Origin: Aquirufa ecclesiirivi
Lineage (GTDB): Bacteria; Bacteroidota; Bacteroidia; Cytophagales; Spirosomataceae
Length of the DNA stretch: 64,000 nucleotides
Assembly: GCF_011250515.1 (NCBI RefSeq)
Contig: NZ_JAANOP010000002.1
Span: 62,001 to 126,000, forward strand
Direction: 5' to 3'
Shown in pieces: positions 45,757 to 54,745 of the stretch (position 1 is the first letter of the stretch; every line of letters begins with the position of its first letter). A program made the translations under genes and the position numbers. Below the pieces are notes generated by a model. That model ran no database searches, had not been told where the DNA came from, and was given only the letters and a program-made list of their open reading frames with translations.

Positions 45757-46101
45757 ATGCCACGTAGTGTCAACCATGTAGCTTCTAGAGCTCGCAGAAA
45801 AAAAATCTTAAAATTAGCCAAAGGCTTTTATGGTCGCGGAAAAAACGTTTGGACCGTAGCCAAAAACAAAGTAGAGAAAGGTTTGCAATATGCATACCGT
45901 GATCGCAAAGTAAAGAAAAGAGATTTCAGAGGATTGTGGATTCAGCGTATCAATGCTGCCGCTCGTCAAGAAGGAATGTCTTATTCAGCTTTCATGGGCA
46001 AATTCAACAAATCAGGAATGACTTTAAACCGTAAGGTGCTTGCTGATTTAGCGATGAACCACCCAGAAGCGTTCAAAGCAGTAGTGAATAAATTAGGTTA
46101 A
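45757..46101 (+). CDS. rplT: 50S ribosomal protein L20
   Basis: 114-residue 23S rRNA-binding assembly protein. [35 protein letters not shown] and [17 protein letters not shown] are the family strings. In several bacteria L20 represses its own operon through a leader; the 82-base gap before it shows no structure I can confidently call. Ends at a strong terminator. Confidence 0.96.
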   Translation: MPRSVNHVASRARRKKILKLAKGFYGRGKNVWTVAKNKVEKGLQYAYRDRKVKKRDFRGLWIQRINAAARQEGMSYSAFMGKFNKSGMTLNRKVLADLAMNHPEAFKAVVNKLG

Positions 46102-46124
46102 TCCTTATTTACATAGCTTACAAG

Positions 46125-46153
46125 AAAGTCCCAAAGAAATTTGGGACTTTTTT
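46125..46153 (+). terminator. Terminator of the rpmI-rplT unit
   Basis: Perfect 11-bp stem AAAGTCCCAAA/TTTGGGACTTT, GAAA tetraloop (46136-46139), then TTT. Confidence 0.9.
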
Positions 46154-46166
46154 CATGCCCAATATG

Positions 46167-46174
46167 TATCTTTG
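46167..46174 (+). promoter_or_regulatory. -7 element for the cysteine desulfurase-xdhC operon
   Basis: TATCTTTG, full match. It is only 23 bases before the TTG start 46198 and shows that the longer reading frame beginning at 46141 is not translated. Confidence 0.55.
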
Positions 46175-46197
46175 CTGTACAACCACCCGCTAAGAAA

Positions 46198-47328
46198 TTG
46201 AATCGTCCCGTCTATTTAGATTATGCCGCTACAACTCCTGTATCACCAGAAGTTTTGGAAGCTATGATTCCTTATTTTAGTCATCATTTTGGTAATTCAG
46301 GCTCTAACCAACATCTATTTGGTTGGGAAGCCTCTGATGCTGTGGATGAAGCTCGTAAATCCATAGCCACCTATTTTTCGGTTAAACCTGCCTCTATCCT
46401 ATTCACATCAGGTGCCACGGAATCCAATAATTTGGCCCTTTTAGGTTTGTTGGAGCATCAAACTCCTGGTCATATTATTTCTTCCTCTTTGGAGCATAAA
46501 GCCGTTTTGGAGCCTTTGGCATATTTAGCTACCAAAGGATGGGAAATTACTTATTTAGCACCTAATTCAACAGGTGAAATTAATTTGGATCAAATTAAAG
46601 CGGAAAAAAAGCCTAATACGTCCCTCGTATCCATCATGTGGGTTAATAATGAAATTGGAACAATCAACGATATTTCAAGTATTGCAACCTGGTGTACACA
46701 GCAAGGAATAATTTGTCATAGCGATGCGACCCAAGCATTGGGGAAATTGGATATTTCACAAGCACATTTACCTGATTTAATGAGCTTTTCTGGTCATAAA
46801 ATTTTTGGACCTAAAGGTATTGGTGCTTTGATTGTGAAAGTAAATACTCCCTTACAAGCCCGACAATGGGGAGGTGCACAAGAAAGAAGCTTACGTGCTG
46901 GTACTTTACCCGTTCCTTTGATTGTAGGGCTTGCAAAAGCGGTGGAAGGTATTCCACAACTTCTGAACTCTTTGCCTCAATTACAAGCTAAAAAAATGGA
47001 TTTCGAAAAGGCTCTTAAAGCATCTTTAGGAGAAAGAATATGTTTCAATTCAATTTCTGAAAATCAAATACCTCATATACTTAATTTTTCCATTTTAGGA
47101 GTCGATTGGGAAAAGCTTTTTAGATCGATGCCCAAGTTGGCTCTTTCTAATGGGTCTGCTTGCAATTCTAAATCAACATTTCCCTCGCATGTGTTAAAAG
47201 CTTTAGGTAGAGACGATGATACAGCTTTGACTAGTGTTAGAATCTCAATGGCGCATACCTATTTGCATGAGGATCATGATTGGGTGGTGAATTACTTGGT
47301 TAAAAGTCTAGAAAAATTGATATCATGA
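46198..47328 (+). CDS. Cysteine desulfurase (NifS/IscS family)
   Basis: 376 residues, PLP enzyme that takes sulfur from cysteine. I choose TTG 46198 (NRPVYLDYAATTP) because the upstream TTG at 46141 lies in the rplT terminator and the frame between contains the -7 box; no ATG is available. SFSGHKIFGPKG holds the PLP lysine (Lys201), LEHKAVLEP the His100, and LSNGSACNSKSTFPS the persulfide Cys322 on its mobile loop. The stop overlaps xdhC by 4 bases (ATGA). Given that partner, I infer a role in sulfuration of molybdenum cofactor rather than general Fe-S assembly; no iscU or sufU is adjacent. Confidence 0.88.
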   Translation: MNRPVYLDYAATTPVSPEVLEAMIPYFSHHFGNSGSNQHLFGWEASDAVDEARKSIATYFSVKPASILFTSGATESNNLALLGLLEHQTPGHIISSSLEHKAVLEPLAYLATKGWEITYLAPNSTGEINLDQIKAEKKPNTSLVSIMWVNNEIGTINDISSIATWCTQQGIICHSDATQALGKLDISQAHLPDLMSFSGHKIFGPKGIGALIVKVNTPLQARQWGGAQERSLRAGTLPVPLIVGLAKAVEGIPQLLNSLPQLQAKKMDFEKALKASLGERICFNSISENQIPHILNFSILGVDWEKLFRSMPKLALSNGSACNSKSTFPSHVLKALGRDDDTALTSVRISMAHTYLHEDHDWVVNYLVKSLEKLIS

Positions 47329-48368
47329 AAGATTGGATACAAATTGTGAATCGTTTGGAACAACTATTGGCAGAAAACATGGACTTAGCTCTTGCCACTG
47401 TTGTACATGTTGATGGTTCGGCTTATCGTAGACCTGGAGCAAGAATGTTGGTGACGGGAGATGGAAATTGGTGGGGAGCCATTAGTGGCGGTTGTTTGGA
47501 AGGAGATATGTTGAAGAAGGCACAAATGGCCATGATGACCCAACAAATTAAATTGGTCACCTATGATACGCGTGAAGAGGATCCTTTTCAATTAGGAGTT
47601 GGATTAGGTTGTCAAGGACTCATTGATATTGTCATTGATCCTATTCGTGTTCATTTGGAAGCTTTTTGTGTTGCCATGAAACAGGCGGTATCGTCTTATG
47701 AGCCTGGTGTATTAAGCAGCGAGTGGGATGAAAATAAGGTATCATCTTTTCAGTATTTGTATATTCCTCAGTCGGATATTCATTCCTTTGATGCTGACAA
47801 AAAAGAGATTTTGCTTCAAAAAACGGCTCATTATCGCCTTTTAGAAGGAAAATCAACTCTTTTAGAATACATCCCTCCTATGCCTCGTATTTGGATTTTT
47901 GGGAATCAGTTTGATGCTTTGGCTTTGATTCAACAAATAAATCTTCTGGCTTGGGAGATACATTGGGTAGGTAATGTGCAAAAAATGAATCCCCTTGGTA
48001 AGAAATTGGTCAAGCAAGTTTATGATTGGGAAGCTGATTTTCAAATCCTACCAGACGATTCTCTAGTCATGATGACCCATGACTTTGATCGAGATGTGTT
48101 TTTAATGAAAAAGTTAAGTTCATGGGAACTTGTTGCTTATTGGGGAATTTTGGGTCCACAAAAGCGTATGGATAAACTGCAAGGTCATTTGAATGATGCG
48201 GGTTTGGATATTTCCAAACTCAGAAAAAAAATTTCTAGTCCTATTGGTCTGGATTTAGGAGCAGAAGGTCCTGAAGAAATCGCTATTTCGATTATTTCTG
48301 AAATAATCGCTCAAAAAAATAATCGAGCTGGTCAAGCACTTAAGTTCAGGGAGAAGCCAATCCATTAA
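47325..48368 (+). CDS. xdhC: XdhC/CoxF family molybdenum-cofactor chaperone
   Basis: 347 residues. The N-terminal domain has TVVHVDGSAYRRPGARML and ISGGCLEGDM, followed by GVGLGCQGLIDI, the family motifs with conserved Cys residues. The C-terminal Rossmann-like domain has IWIFGNQFDALALI (replacing the usual GAGxxA) and MTHDFDRDVF, then YWGILGPQKR. XdhC binds Moco, protects its sulfurated form and inserts it into xanthine dehydrogenase in Rhodobacter. No xanthine dehydrogenase subunit is in the window. Confidence 0.9.
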   Translation: MKDWIQIVNRLEQLLAENMDLALATVVHVDGSAYRRPGARMLVTGDGNWWGAISGGCLEGDMLKKAQMAMMTQQIKLVTYDTREEDPFQLGVGLGCQGLIDIVIDPIRVHLEAFCVAMKQAVSSYEPGVLSSEWDENKVSSFQYLYIPQSDIHSFDADKKEILLQKTAHYRLLEGKSTLLEYIPPMPRIWIFGNQFDALALIQQINLLAWEIHWVGNVQKMNPLGKKLVKQVYDWEADFQILPDDSLVMMTHDFDRDVFLMKKLSSWELVAYWGILGPQKRMDKLQGHLNDAGLDISKLRKKISSPIGLDLGAEGPEEIAISIISEIIAQKNNRAGQALKFREKPIH

Positions 48369-48413
48369 TATTTTAATGCTTTAGAATAGATTTTTGATCG
48401 ATAGGTATATCAA

Positions 48414-48445
48414 CAAAAAACTCCCAGCGTAGCTGCTGGGAGTTT
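48414..48445 (-). terminator. Terminator of dnaK
   Basis: Perfect 11-bp stem AAACTCCCAGC/GCTGGGAGTTT with loop GTAGCT; six U follow on the minus strand. It may also stop xdhC from the other side, more weakly. Confidence 0.88.
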
Positions 48446-48469
48446 AAATAAACCTCTAAACCTATTTAA

Positions 48470-50359
48470 CTATTTTACTTCCTCGAAAGCTACATCTTCT
48501 GCTTCACTAGCGCCATTGGCAGAAGCATCCGCTGTATTTTCTGTTGCACCTGCAGTTTCACCAGCAGCGTACATTTCTTGGGAAGCAGCAGTCCAAGCTG
48601 TATTAAGTTTTTCCAAGCCAGCATCAATAGCAGCTACATCTTGGGAAGCATGAGCTGTTTTTAATTCAGCTAATGCACCTTCAATGGCTGATTTGTTTCC
48701 TTCTGAAAGCTTCTCTCCATATTCTTTCAATTGCTTTTCAGATTGGAAAATTAAAGCATCAGCTTGGTTGATTTTCTCAACACGCTCTTTCTCAATTTTA
48801 TCGCTCGCTTCATTGGCCTTTGCCTCGTTGCGCATTTTTTCAATTTCAGCATCTGTTAAGCCACTGGAAGCTTCGATACGGATTTTTTGTTCCTTACCAG
48901 TTCCTTTGTCTTTCGCAGATACATGCAAAATACCGTTGGCATCAATGTCGAAAGTAACTTCAATTTGAGGTACTCCACGTTGTGCTGGTGGCAAACCATC
49001 TAAGTGGAAACGTCCTAATGAACGATTATCCTTCGCCATAGGTCTTTCTCCTTGCAATACATTTAACTCAACGGATGGCTGGTTATCTGCGGCAGTCGAG
49101 AATACTTCTGACTTCTTAGTTGGAATGGTTGTATTCGCTTCAATTAACTTAGTGAATACACCTCCCATCGTTTCAATCCCTAAAGATAATGGAGTCACAT
49201 CAAGTAACAAAACATCTTTTACTTCACCGGTTAAAACTCCACCTTGAATAGCAGCTCCTAAAGCGACAACTTCGTCTGGATTCACTCCTTTAGAAGGTTT
49301 CTTTTCAAAGAATTTTTCTACTTCTTCTTGAATTCTAGGAATACGAGTTGAACCTCCTACTAAAATAACCTCATCGATGTCTGCATTAGAATATCCTGCA
49401 TTTTTCATGGCTCTTTTGCATGGCTCCAAGGTACGTTGAATCAAACTATCAGCTAGTTGCTCAAATTTAGCACGTGTTAAATTGCGAACTAAGTGCTTTG
49501 GAATACCATTCACTGGCATGATATAAGGCAAATTGATCTCGGTGGACGCGCCAGAACTTAATTCAATTTTAGCCTTTTCAGCCGCTTCTTTTAAGCGCTG
49601 AAGTGCCATTGGATCTTTACGCAAGTCGATGTTTTCATCTGAAATGAATTCTTGAGCCAACCAATCAATGATTACTTGGTCAAAATCATCTCCTCCTAAG
49701 TGGGTATCACCATCAGTAGATTTTACTTCAAAAACTCCCTCACCCAATTCTAAGATCGATACGTCAAAAGTTCCACCACCTAAGTCGAACACCGCAATCT
49801 TCATATCCTTACCTTGCTTGTCGACACCGTAAGCTAAAGCTGCAGCAGTGGGTTCATTGATGATACGTTTCACTTCTAAGCCTGCAATTTGGCCCGCTTC
49901 TTTCGTTGCTTGACGTTCTGCATCATTGAAATAAGCAGGAACAGTAATAACAGCCTCTGTAACAGTTTGTCCTAAATAATCTTCTGCTGTTTGCTTCATC
50001 TTCGTTAAGATTTGCGCAGAAATTTCTTGTGGGGTATATAAACGATCACCGATGCGAACACGTGGAGTATCGTTATTCCCTTTTTCAACTTGATATGAAA
50101 TCGTTTTTAATTCAGAACTTACATCACTATATTTTTTACCCATAAATCTTTTAACAGATGATATGGTATTTTGAGGATTGGTAATCGCTTGTCTTTTGGC
50201 AGGATCTCCTACTTTACGCTCCCCATTCTCCAAAAACGCTACAATGGAGGGAGTTGTTCTTCTTCCTTCTGAGTTAGCAATAACAACTGCCTCATTTCCT
50301 TCCATTACGGCCACACATGAATTGGTGGTACCTAGGTCAATTCCAATAATTTTTCCCAT
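48470..50359 (-). CDS. dnaK: Chaperone DnaK (Hsp70)
   Basis: 629 residues from ATG 50359 ([20 protein letters not shown]); the frame is open nine codons further, but those do not belong to the family. ATPase motifs [28 protein letters not shown] and [15 protein letters not shown] are present. The substrate-binding domain has [17 protein letters not shown], and the acidic C-terminus ends [11 protein letters not shown], close to the EEVD-like GrpE/DnaJ tail. grpE and dnaJ are not adjacent. A palindrome TGACATATTGTCA lies upstream at 50428-50440. Confidence 0.97.
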   Translation of the reverse strand: MGKIIGIDLGTTNSCVAVMEGNEAVVIANSEGRRTTPSIVAFLENGERKVGDPAKRQAITNPQNTISSVKRFMGKKYSDVSSELKTISYQVEKGNNDTPRVRIGDRLYTPQEISAQILTKMKQTAEDYLGQTVTEAVITVPAYFNDAERQATKEAGQIAGLEVKRIINEPTAAALAYGVDKQGKDMKIAVFDLGGGTFDVSILELGEGVFEVKSTDGDTHLGGDDFDQVIIDWLAQEFISDENIDLRKDPMALQRLKEAAEKAKIELSSGASTEINLPYIMPVNGIPKHLVRNLTRAKFEQLADSLIQRTLEPCKRAMKNAGYSNADIDEVILVGGSTRIPRIQEEVEKFFEKKPSKGVNPDEVVALGAAIQGGVLTGEVKDVLLLDVTPLSLGIETMGGVFTKLIEANTTIPTKKSEVFSTAADNQPSVELNVLQGERPMAKDNRSLGRFHLDGLPPAQRGVPQIEVTFDIDANGILHVSAKDKGTGKEQKIRIEASSGLTDAEIEKMRNEAKANEASDKIEKERVEKINQADALIFQSEKQLKEYGEKLSEGNKSAIEGALAELKTAHASQDVAAIDAGLEKLNTAWTAASQEMYAAGETAGATENTADASANGASEAEDVAFEEVK

Positions 50360-50427
50360 GATTATTATTTTATTTTTTACCCCCATGTTACAAGGAATAT
50401 GCCATGAAAGCTGTTTTAAACAAATGC

Positions 50428-50440
50428 TGACATATTGTCA
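50428..50440. promoter_or_regulatory. Perfect palindrome upstream of dnaK
   Basis: TGACATATTGTCA, a 5-3-5 palindrome 69 bases before the dnaK ATG. It is not a CIRCE element. The location between dnaK and the divergent desaturase promoter suggests an operator for dnaK. Confidence 0.45.
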
Positions 50441-50499
50441 CGTACTCTCCCATAAATAATAAAATTCAATAAATTTCGTCAGTAAATAGGCATATGTGT

Positions 50500-50507
50500 T
50501 ATCTTTG
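50500..50507 (+). promoter_or_regulatory. -7 element for the desaturase
   Basis: TATCTTTG, full match, 22 bases before ATG 50530. It lies inside the longer frame starting at 50494, so translation must begin at 50530. Confidence 0.55.
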
Positions 50508-50529
50508 CAACAAGAAAATATGTTCAATT

Positions 50530-51531
50530 ATGTCTGAATTTAATGACTTTACGTGGGTAGAAGGTTCAGAGCCTCACCGTCAACGTACAAGAGAAATCAT
50601 CAAGAAACACCCCGAAGTAAAAAAATTAATTGGTAAAAATCCGAGTACAATGTGGTGGATTTTGGCCTGTGTTGGTTTACAAATTACCCTAGCCTATTTT
50701 TTGAAAGATTCACCCTGGTGGTTAATTGTTGCCGCCGCTTGGTTTGTAGGTGCATTCCCAACACATACCTTATTCGTATGTATTCACGAGACCGCCCATA
50801 ATTTGGTATTCAAAAAAAATTCATGGAATGTGTTTGCTGGGATTGTTGCTAACTTCCCCTCTTTATTTCCTACAGCCATTTCTTTCAAAAACTACCACTT
50901 AAAGCACCATGCTTTTCAAGGGGTACATGAACTGGATGCGGATTTACCTGATTATTGGGAAGCAAAATTGATTAACAATTATTTCATTGGTAAAGCCATT
51001 TGGTTATTATTATTTCCCTTCTTTCAAGCTATTCGTACCATTCGTTGTATTGAGTTAGCCGTATTTGATCGCTGGGTAATCATGAACATTGTAGCACAAT
51101 TCGCTTTTGATGCTTTGATTGTGTACTTATGGGGCTGGCCTGCCTTGGCTTACATGGGTTTAAGTTTCCTGTTTTCTGTGGGTTTACATCCACTAGGCGC
51201 TCGTTGGATTCAAGAGCATTATTTGGTTTTAGATAAAAATCAGGAAACGTATAGTTACTATGGTGGTTTGAATGGCATCAATATGAATGTGGGTTACCAT
51301 AATGAACACCATGATATGCCTTCTATTCCTTGGAATAATCTTCCAAAATTAAAGGCTGCAGCACCTGAGTATTATGATAATTTGAAATACCATACCTCCT
51401 TTGTCAAATTGTTCTTCACTTTCCTATTCTCTCAAGAGGTAGGTTTATATTCAAGAATTGCCCGTAAAGAACGCGGTGGAGTTGTATTAACAGATGTTTC
51501 TACACCCGATATTGATTTAGCTAAAGAATAA
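50530..51531 (+). CDS. Dihydroceramide delta-4 desaturase-like enzyme (DEGS1 type)
   Basis: 333 residues, integral membrane di-iron desaturase. The three histidine boxes are CIHETAHN (His86, His90), NYHLKHHAF (His123, His126, His127) and GYHNEHHDMPSIP (His257, His260, His261). Beyond the boxes it follows human DEGS1 from memory along its full length: FTWVEGSEPHRQRTREII at the start, QETYSYYGGLN, NMNVGYHNEHHD, and PEYYDNLKYH near the end. This points to introduction of a delta-4 double bond into a ceramide-type sphingoid chain; sphingolipids are known in this phylum. No serine palmitoyltransferase is nearby. Its own promoter and terminator; the start is set by the promoter and by the homology. 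Confidence 0.85.
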   Translation: MSEFNDFTWVEGSEPHRQRTREIIKKHPEVKKLIGKNPSTMWWILACVGLQITLAYFLKDSPWWLIVAAAWFVGAFPTHTLFVCIHETAHNLVFKKNSWNVFAGIVANFPSLFPTAISFKNYHLKHHAFQGVHELDADLPDYWEAKLINNYFIGKAIWLLLFPFFQAIRTIRCIELAVFDRWVIMNIVAQFAFDALIVYLWGWPALAYMGLSFLFSVGLHPLGARWIQEHYLVLDKNQETYSYYGGLNGINMNVGYHNEHHDMPSIPWNNLPKLKAAAPEYYDNLKYHTSFVKLFFTFLFSQEVGLYSRIARKERGGVVLTDVSTPDIDLAKE

Positions 51532-51550
51532 TTGATCATTCTCTAGTATT

Positions 51551-51578
51551 AAAAAGGCCTCATTTGAGGCCTTTTTTT
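51551..51578. terminator. Bidirectional terminator between desaturase and GH65
   Basis: Eleven-bp stem AAAAAGGCCTC/GAGGCCTTTTT with loop ATTT; the T run overlaps the GH65 stop codon (51577-51579). Works on both strands. Confidence 0.85.
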
Positions 51579-53877
51579 ATATTACTACAGTTGAGTTTGC
51601 TGCAACATGAAGCTTCTTATCATGGATGACAATTTCACTAGCATGACCCGCTAAATTTTGTACTTTCACCCCTGCTTGGTTGACTTCAATTTCTAAATGA
51701 TCATTTCTGAAATTGATTTTAAAACGATAGCTCTTCCATTGCTTCGGTAAAAATGGGGCTAAGTGTAATTGGTTATTTTGAACACTTTGCCCTGCAAAAC
51801 CTTTAATAATAGACATCCAGGTTCCTGCCATGCTGGTAATATGACAGCCATCTTCAGTATCATTGTTATAATCATCTAAATCCAATCTGGCAGCTCGGGT
51901 ATAAAATTCATACGACTTATCTTCCTTACCTAATTTGGCAGCCAAAATACTATGAACACAAGGACTTAAGGATGATTCATGGACGGTTAAGGGCTCATAA
52001 AATGAATAATTTCTTTCAATCTCATCCAAAGAGAAATCTGATTCAAAGAAATACATACCTTGTAAAACATCTGCTTGCTTAATATAACAAGAGCGTAATA
52101 TTCGATCCCAAGACCAATGTTGATTGATGGGACGTTGCTGGGCAGGGATTTGATCAACGGGTGCAATAATTTTATCTAAGAAACCATCTTGCTGAAGATA
52201 TATGCCTCTTTTTTCATCTCTTGGATAGTGCATGTGTTGAACAATATGTTCGAACTCTACTAATTCCTCGACTTTAAATTGACTTTTCTCTAGTTTGATA
52301 GAAGTCTCATTCGGGTACAATTGAGTGATTTCTTGATGAACTTCTTGAACATAAGACAAACACCAAGCTGCTAGGTAATTGGTATACCAGTTATTATTGA
52401 CATTGTTTTCATACTCATTTGGACCAGTTACACCCAACATGACATATTTTTGAAGATTTTCTGACCAATTGACACGTTGCTTCCAGAATCGAGCAATGGC
52501 TAATAATACATCCCAGCCATAATCAAGCAAGTGTCTTTTATCATCTGTGTATTGTACATAATCCTTGATGGCATAAGCAATGGCACCATTACGGTGAATT
52601 TCTTCAAAGGTTATCTCCCATTCATTGTGGCATTCCTCCCCATTCATAGTCACCATCGGATATAATGCTGCCCCTTGGTCAAAACCTAGTTTCTGTGCAT
52701 TTTCGATGGCCTTATCCAATTGCTTCCAACGGTAGATCAAGAGATTTTTAGCTACCTGAGATGGTGCCGTTGATAGGTAAAAAGGTATGCAATAAGCTTC
52801 TGTATCCCAATAAGTAGATCCTCCATATTTTTCACCTGTAAATCCTTTGGGACCAATATTTAATCGATCGTCTTTGCCTGTATACGTTTGATTGAGTTGG
52901 AATATGTTAAATCGGATTCCTTGCTGTGCTGCTACATCACCTTCAATGACGATATCATTGCTGTTCCACTTTTCTGCCCATGCTAATGCCTGTTCTTGTA
53001 ACATTTGATCAAATCCTTTAGATGCAATCTTCGTGAGGTATTGGGATAGTGCTATTTCAAAATCTGTGGTTGGGTGATTTTCGGAGCTTAAATTGATGGC
53101 ATATTTAAATAAGGTAATAGGCTCATTTTCAATCACATCCACTTGGTAGCTTAAAACGCTATATTTTTCTCTAGTTTCAGATTGAGCTTGAACATGGACT
53201 TTTTGTCCATTTTGGTAAATGTGCACTTCTTGTCCGGTGATGACTTCAAAATGAGTTTTTTTAGTTTTTGACCATACAAAGGAACGATTTCCTTGAGCCT
53301 CTACTTTGACTTGATCCCAAAACTTCTCTTGATAATTAGAATCTTTATTTTGGATATCTCCGTCGATATAGGCTTTTAGTTGAATTGATCCAGAAAAATT
53401 GACGGGAGTGATGCTGTATGAAATAGCACCAGATTCGTCATCAGCCATGCTATTGAAACGAATGGATTTAATTTTTAATCGTTTGTTATTCGATAAGGTG
53501 ATTTCGCAAGTACGAAGCAAATACCCCTCTTTCATATTCAATTCTCGATAAAATTCATGTATGCTTGCTTGGTGTAGGTCGACCTTCACTCCTTCTATCT
53601 CAATGTCTATTCCGATCCAATTGGCGGCATTTAATACTTTGGCAAAATATTCTGGATAGCCGTTTTTCCACCAACCAACGCGCGTTTTATCAGGATAATA
53701 AACCCCTGCCACATAATTTCCTTGAAGTGTTTTACCCGTGTAGCTTTCTTCAAAATTGGCTCTTTGTCCCATTCGGCCATTCCCTAAGGAAAAAATGGAT
53801 TCCGTGATTTCGTTGAATTCAGGATGGAATGAATCTTCAATGACTTTCCAAGCATCATGTTTTAAATACTGTTTCAT
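51577..53877 (-). CDS. Maltose phosphorylase-type GH65 enzyme
   Basis: 766 residues, cytoplasmic (no signal peptide). Inverting phosphorolysis of maltose to beta-glucose 1-phosphate and glucose is predicted. The acid catalyst is Glu488 in GVTGPNEYENNVNNNW, near the position known for the Lactobacillus enzyme, and phosphate-site strings include YGGSTYWDTEAYCIPF. Starts with the N-terminal beta-sandwich (WKVIEDSFHPEFN, SLGNGRMGQRANFEE). Kojibiose or trehalose phosphorylase are possible alternatives, but the neighbouring pgmB and GH13 enzymes fit maltose. 41 bases after pgmB in the same leftward transcript. Confidence 0.9.
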   Translation of the reverse strand: MKQYLKHDAWKVIEDSFHPEFNEITESIFSLGNGRMGQRANFEESYTGKTLQGNYVAGVYYPDKTRVGWWKNGYPEYFAKVLNAANWIGIDIEIEGVKVDLHQASIHEFYRELNMKEGYLLRTCEITLSNNKRLKIKSIRFNSMADDESGAISYSITPVNFSGSIQLKAYIDGDIQNKDSNYQEKFWDQVKVEAQGNRSFVWSKTKKTHFEVITGQEVHIYQNGQKVHVQAQSETREKYSVLSYQVDVIENEPITLFKYAINLSSENHPTTDFEIALSQYLTKIASKGFDQMLQEQALAWAEKWNSNDIVIEGDVAAQQGIRFNIFQLNQTYTGKDDRLNIGPKGFTGEKYGGSTYWDTEAYCIPFYLSTAPSQVAKNLLIYRWKQLDKAIENAQKLGFDQGAALYPMVTMNGEECHNEWEITFEEIHRNGAIAYAIKDYVQYTDDKRHLLDYGWDVLLAIARFWKQRVNWSENLQKYVMLGVTGPNEYENNVNNNWYTNYLAAWCLSYVQEVHQEITQLYPNETSIKLEKSQFKVEELVEFEHIVQHMHYPRDEKRGIYLQQDGFLDKIIAPVDQIPAQQRPINQHWSWDRILRSCYIKQADVLQGMYFFESDFSLDEIERNYSFYEPLTVHESSLSPCVHSILAAKLGKEDKSYEFYTRAARLDLDDYNNDTEDGCHITSMAGTWMSIIKGFAGQSVQNNQLHLAPFLPKQWKSYRFKINFRNDHLEIEVNQAGVKVQNLAGHASEIVIHDKKLHVAANSTVVI

Positions 53878-53918
53878 AGGGTTCTAATTAGGAGCGCAAA
53901 TACGATGAATAGATAGGA

Positions 53919-54566
53919 TTAAAGAAGAAGAAGTTCAGATACTTGTAGTTCTGTAAAAGAGGAAATGACTTTATCCGCGCCTCGCAAAATGGTTGGAGAG
54001 CCAACTCCTACCACTTTCATTCCACCCGCTTTGGCGGCATCTATACCGGCTTGGGCATCTTCAAATACAATACATGCTGTCGCGGGGCAGCCTAGTGCTT
54101 CCGCTCCTTTTAAAAATACTTCAGGGTCTGGTTTACTTTTTGTTACTACGTTTCCGTCTATTATGGCATTAAACCAAGTTGTTAAGCCTGTTTTTTCTAA
54201 AATAATACCAGCATTTTTACTCGCAGAACCTAAGGCAATCAGGTAGCCTTGTTCTTTTAATTGTTGTAGGAAGGAAATGACACCCGGCAATATTTCACAG
54301 GGATTCATGTGCGAAATGAGCTCTAAGTAAGTCTCATTTTTTTCTTTGAGCCAACGACCCTTTTGTTCTTGCGTAGCTTGAAAATGTGCCCAATGCAAGA
54401 TTTTATCTAAAGACTCAACTCGGGAAATCCCTTTGAGTTCTTCATTTTGCTCATGACTTAATTCAAAATCAAAATGTTTCCCTAAAATTTTCCATGCTTG
54501 AAAATGATATACTGCGGTATCTACGAGTACGCCATCTAAGTCGAAAAGACAGGCTTTATACTTCAT
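53919..54566 (-). CDS. pgmB: Beta-phosphoglucomutase
   Basis: 215-residue HAD phosphatase-fold mutase converting beta-glucose 1-phosphate to glucose 6-phosphate. CLFDLDGVLVDTAVYH gives nucleophile Asp9 and acid-base Asp11; IALGSASKNA is HAD motif II and IDGNVVTKSKPDPEVFLK motif III, with VFEDAQAGIDAAKAGG as motif IV. It takes the product of the GH65 phosphorylase that follows. Starts 179 bases from the divergent GH13 gene. Confidence 0.93.
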   Translation of the reverse strand: MKYKACLFDLDGVLVDTAVYHFQAWKILGKHFDFELSHEQNEELKGISRVESLDKILHWAHFQATQEQKGRWLKEKNETYLELISHMNPCEILPGVISFLQQLKEQGYLIALGSASKNAGIILEKTGLTTWFNAIIDGNVVTKSKPDPEVFLKGAEALGCPATACIVFEDAQAGIDAAKAGGMKVVGVGSPTILRGADKVISSFTELQVSELLLL

Positions 54567-54666
54567 TTTATAATTTTTAGGGTTATGCTATATTTCAAAA
54601 ATACGAGTTTTCCAGCTGCGGAAAAAGCGAAATTTGGCTTATTTGAGCCCTTTATCTTGTTATTGA

Positions 54667-54702
54667 GGAATAATTTAATTTTATTTAAACTAGAATTATT
54701 CC
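54667..54702. promoter_or_regulatory. Inverted repeat between pgmB and the GH13 gene
   Basis: GGAATAATT (54667-54675) and its exact inverse AATTATTCC (54694-54702), 18 bases apart, centred in the divergent gap of the maltose genes. It may be a regulator site or a hairpin. Confidence 0.35.
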
Positions 54703-54745
54703 GACCTAAGCCTATTTTTTTAGAAATTAATAGATTCAGATTTAC

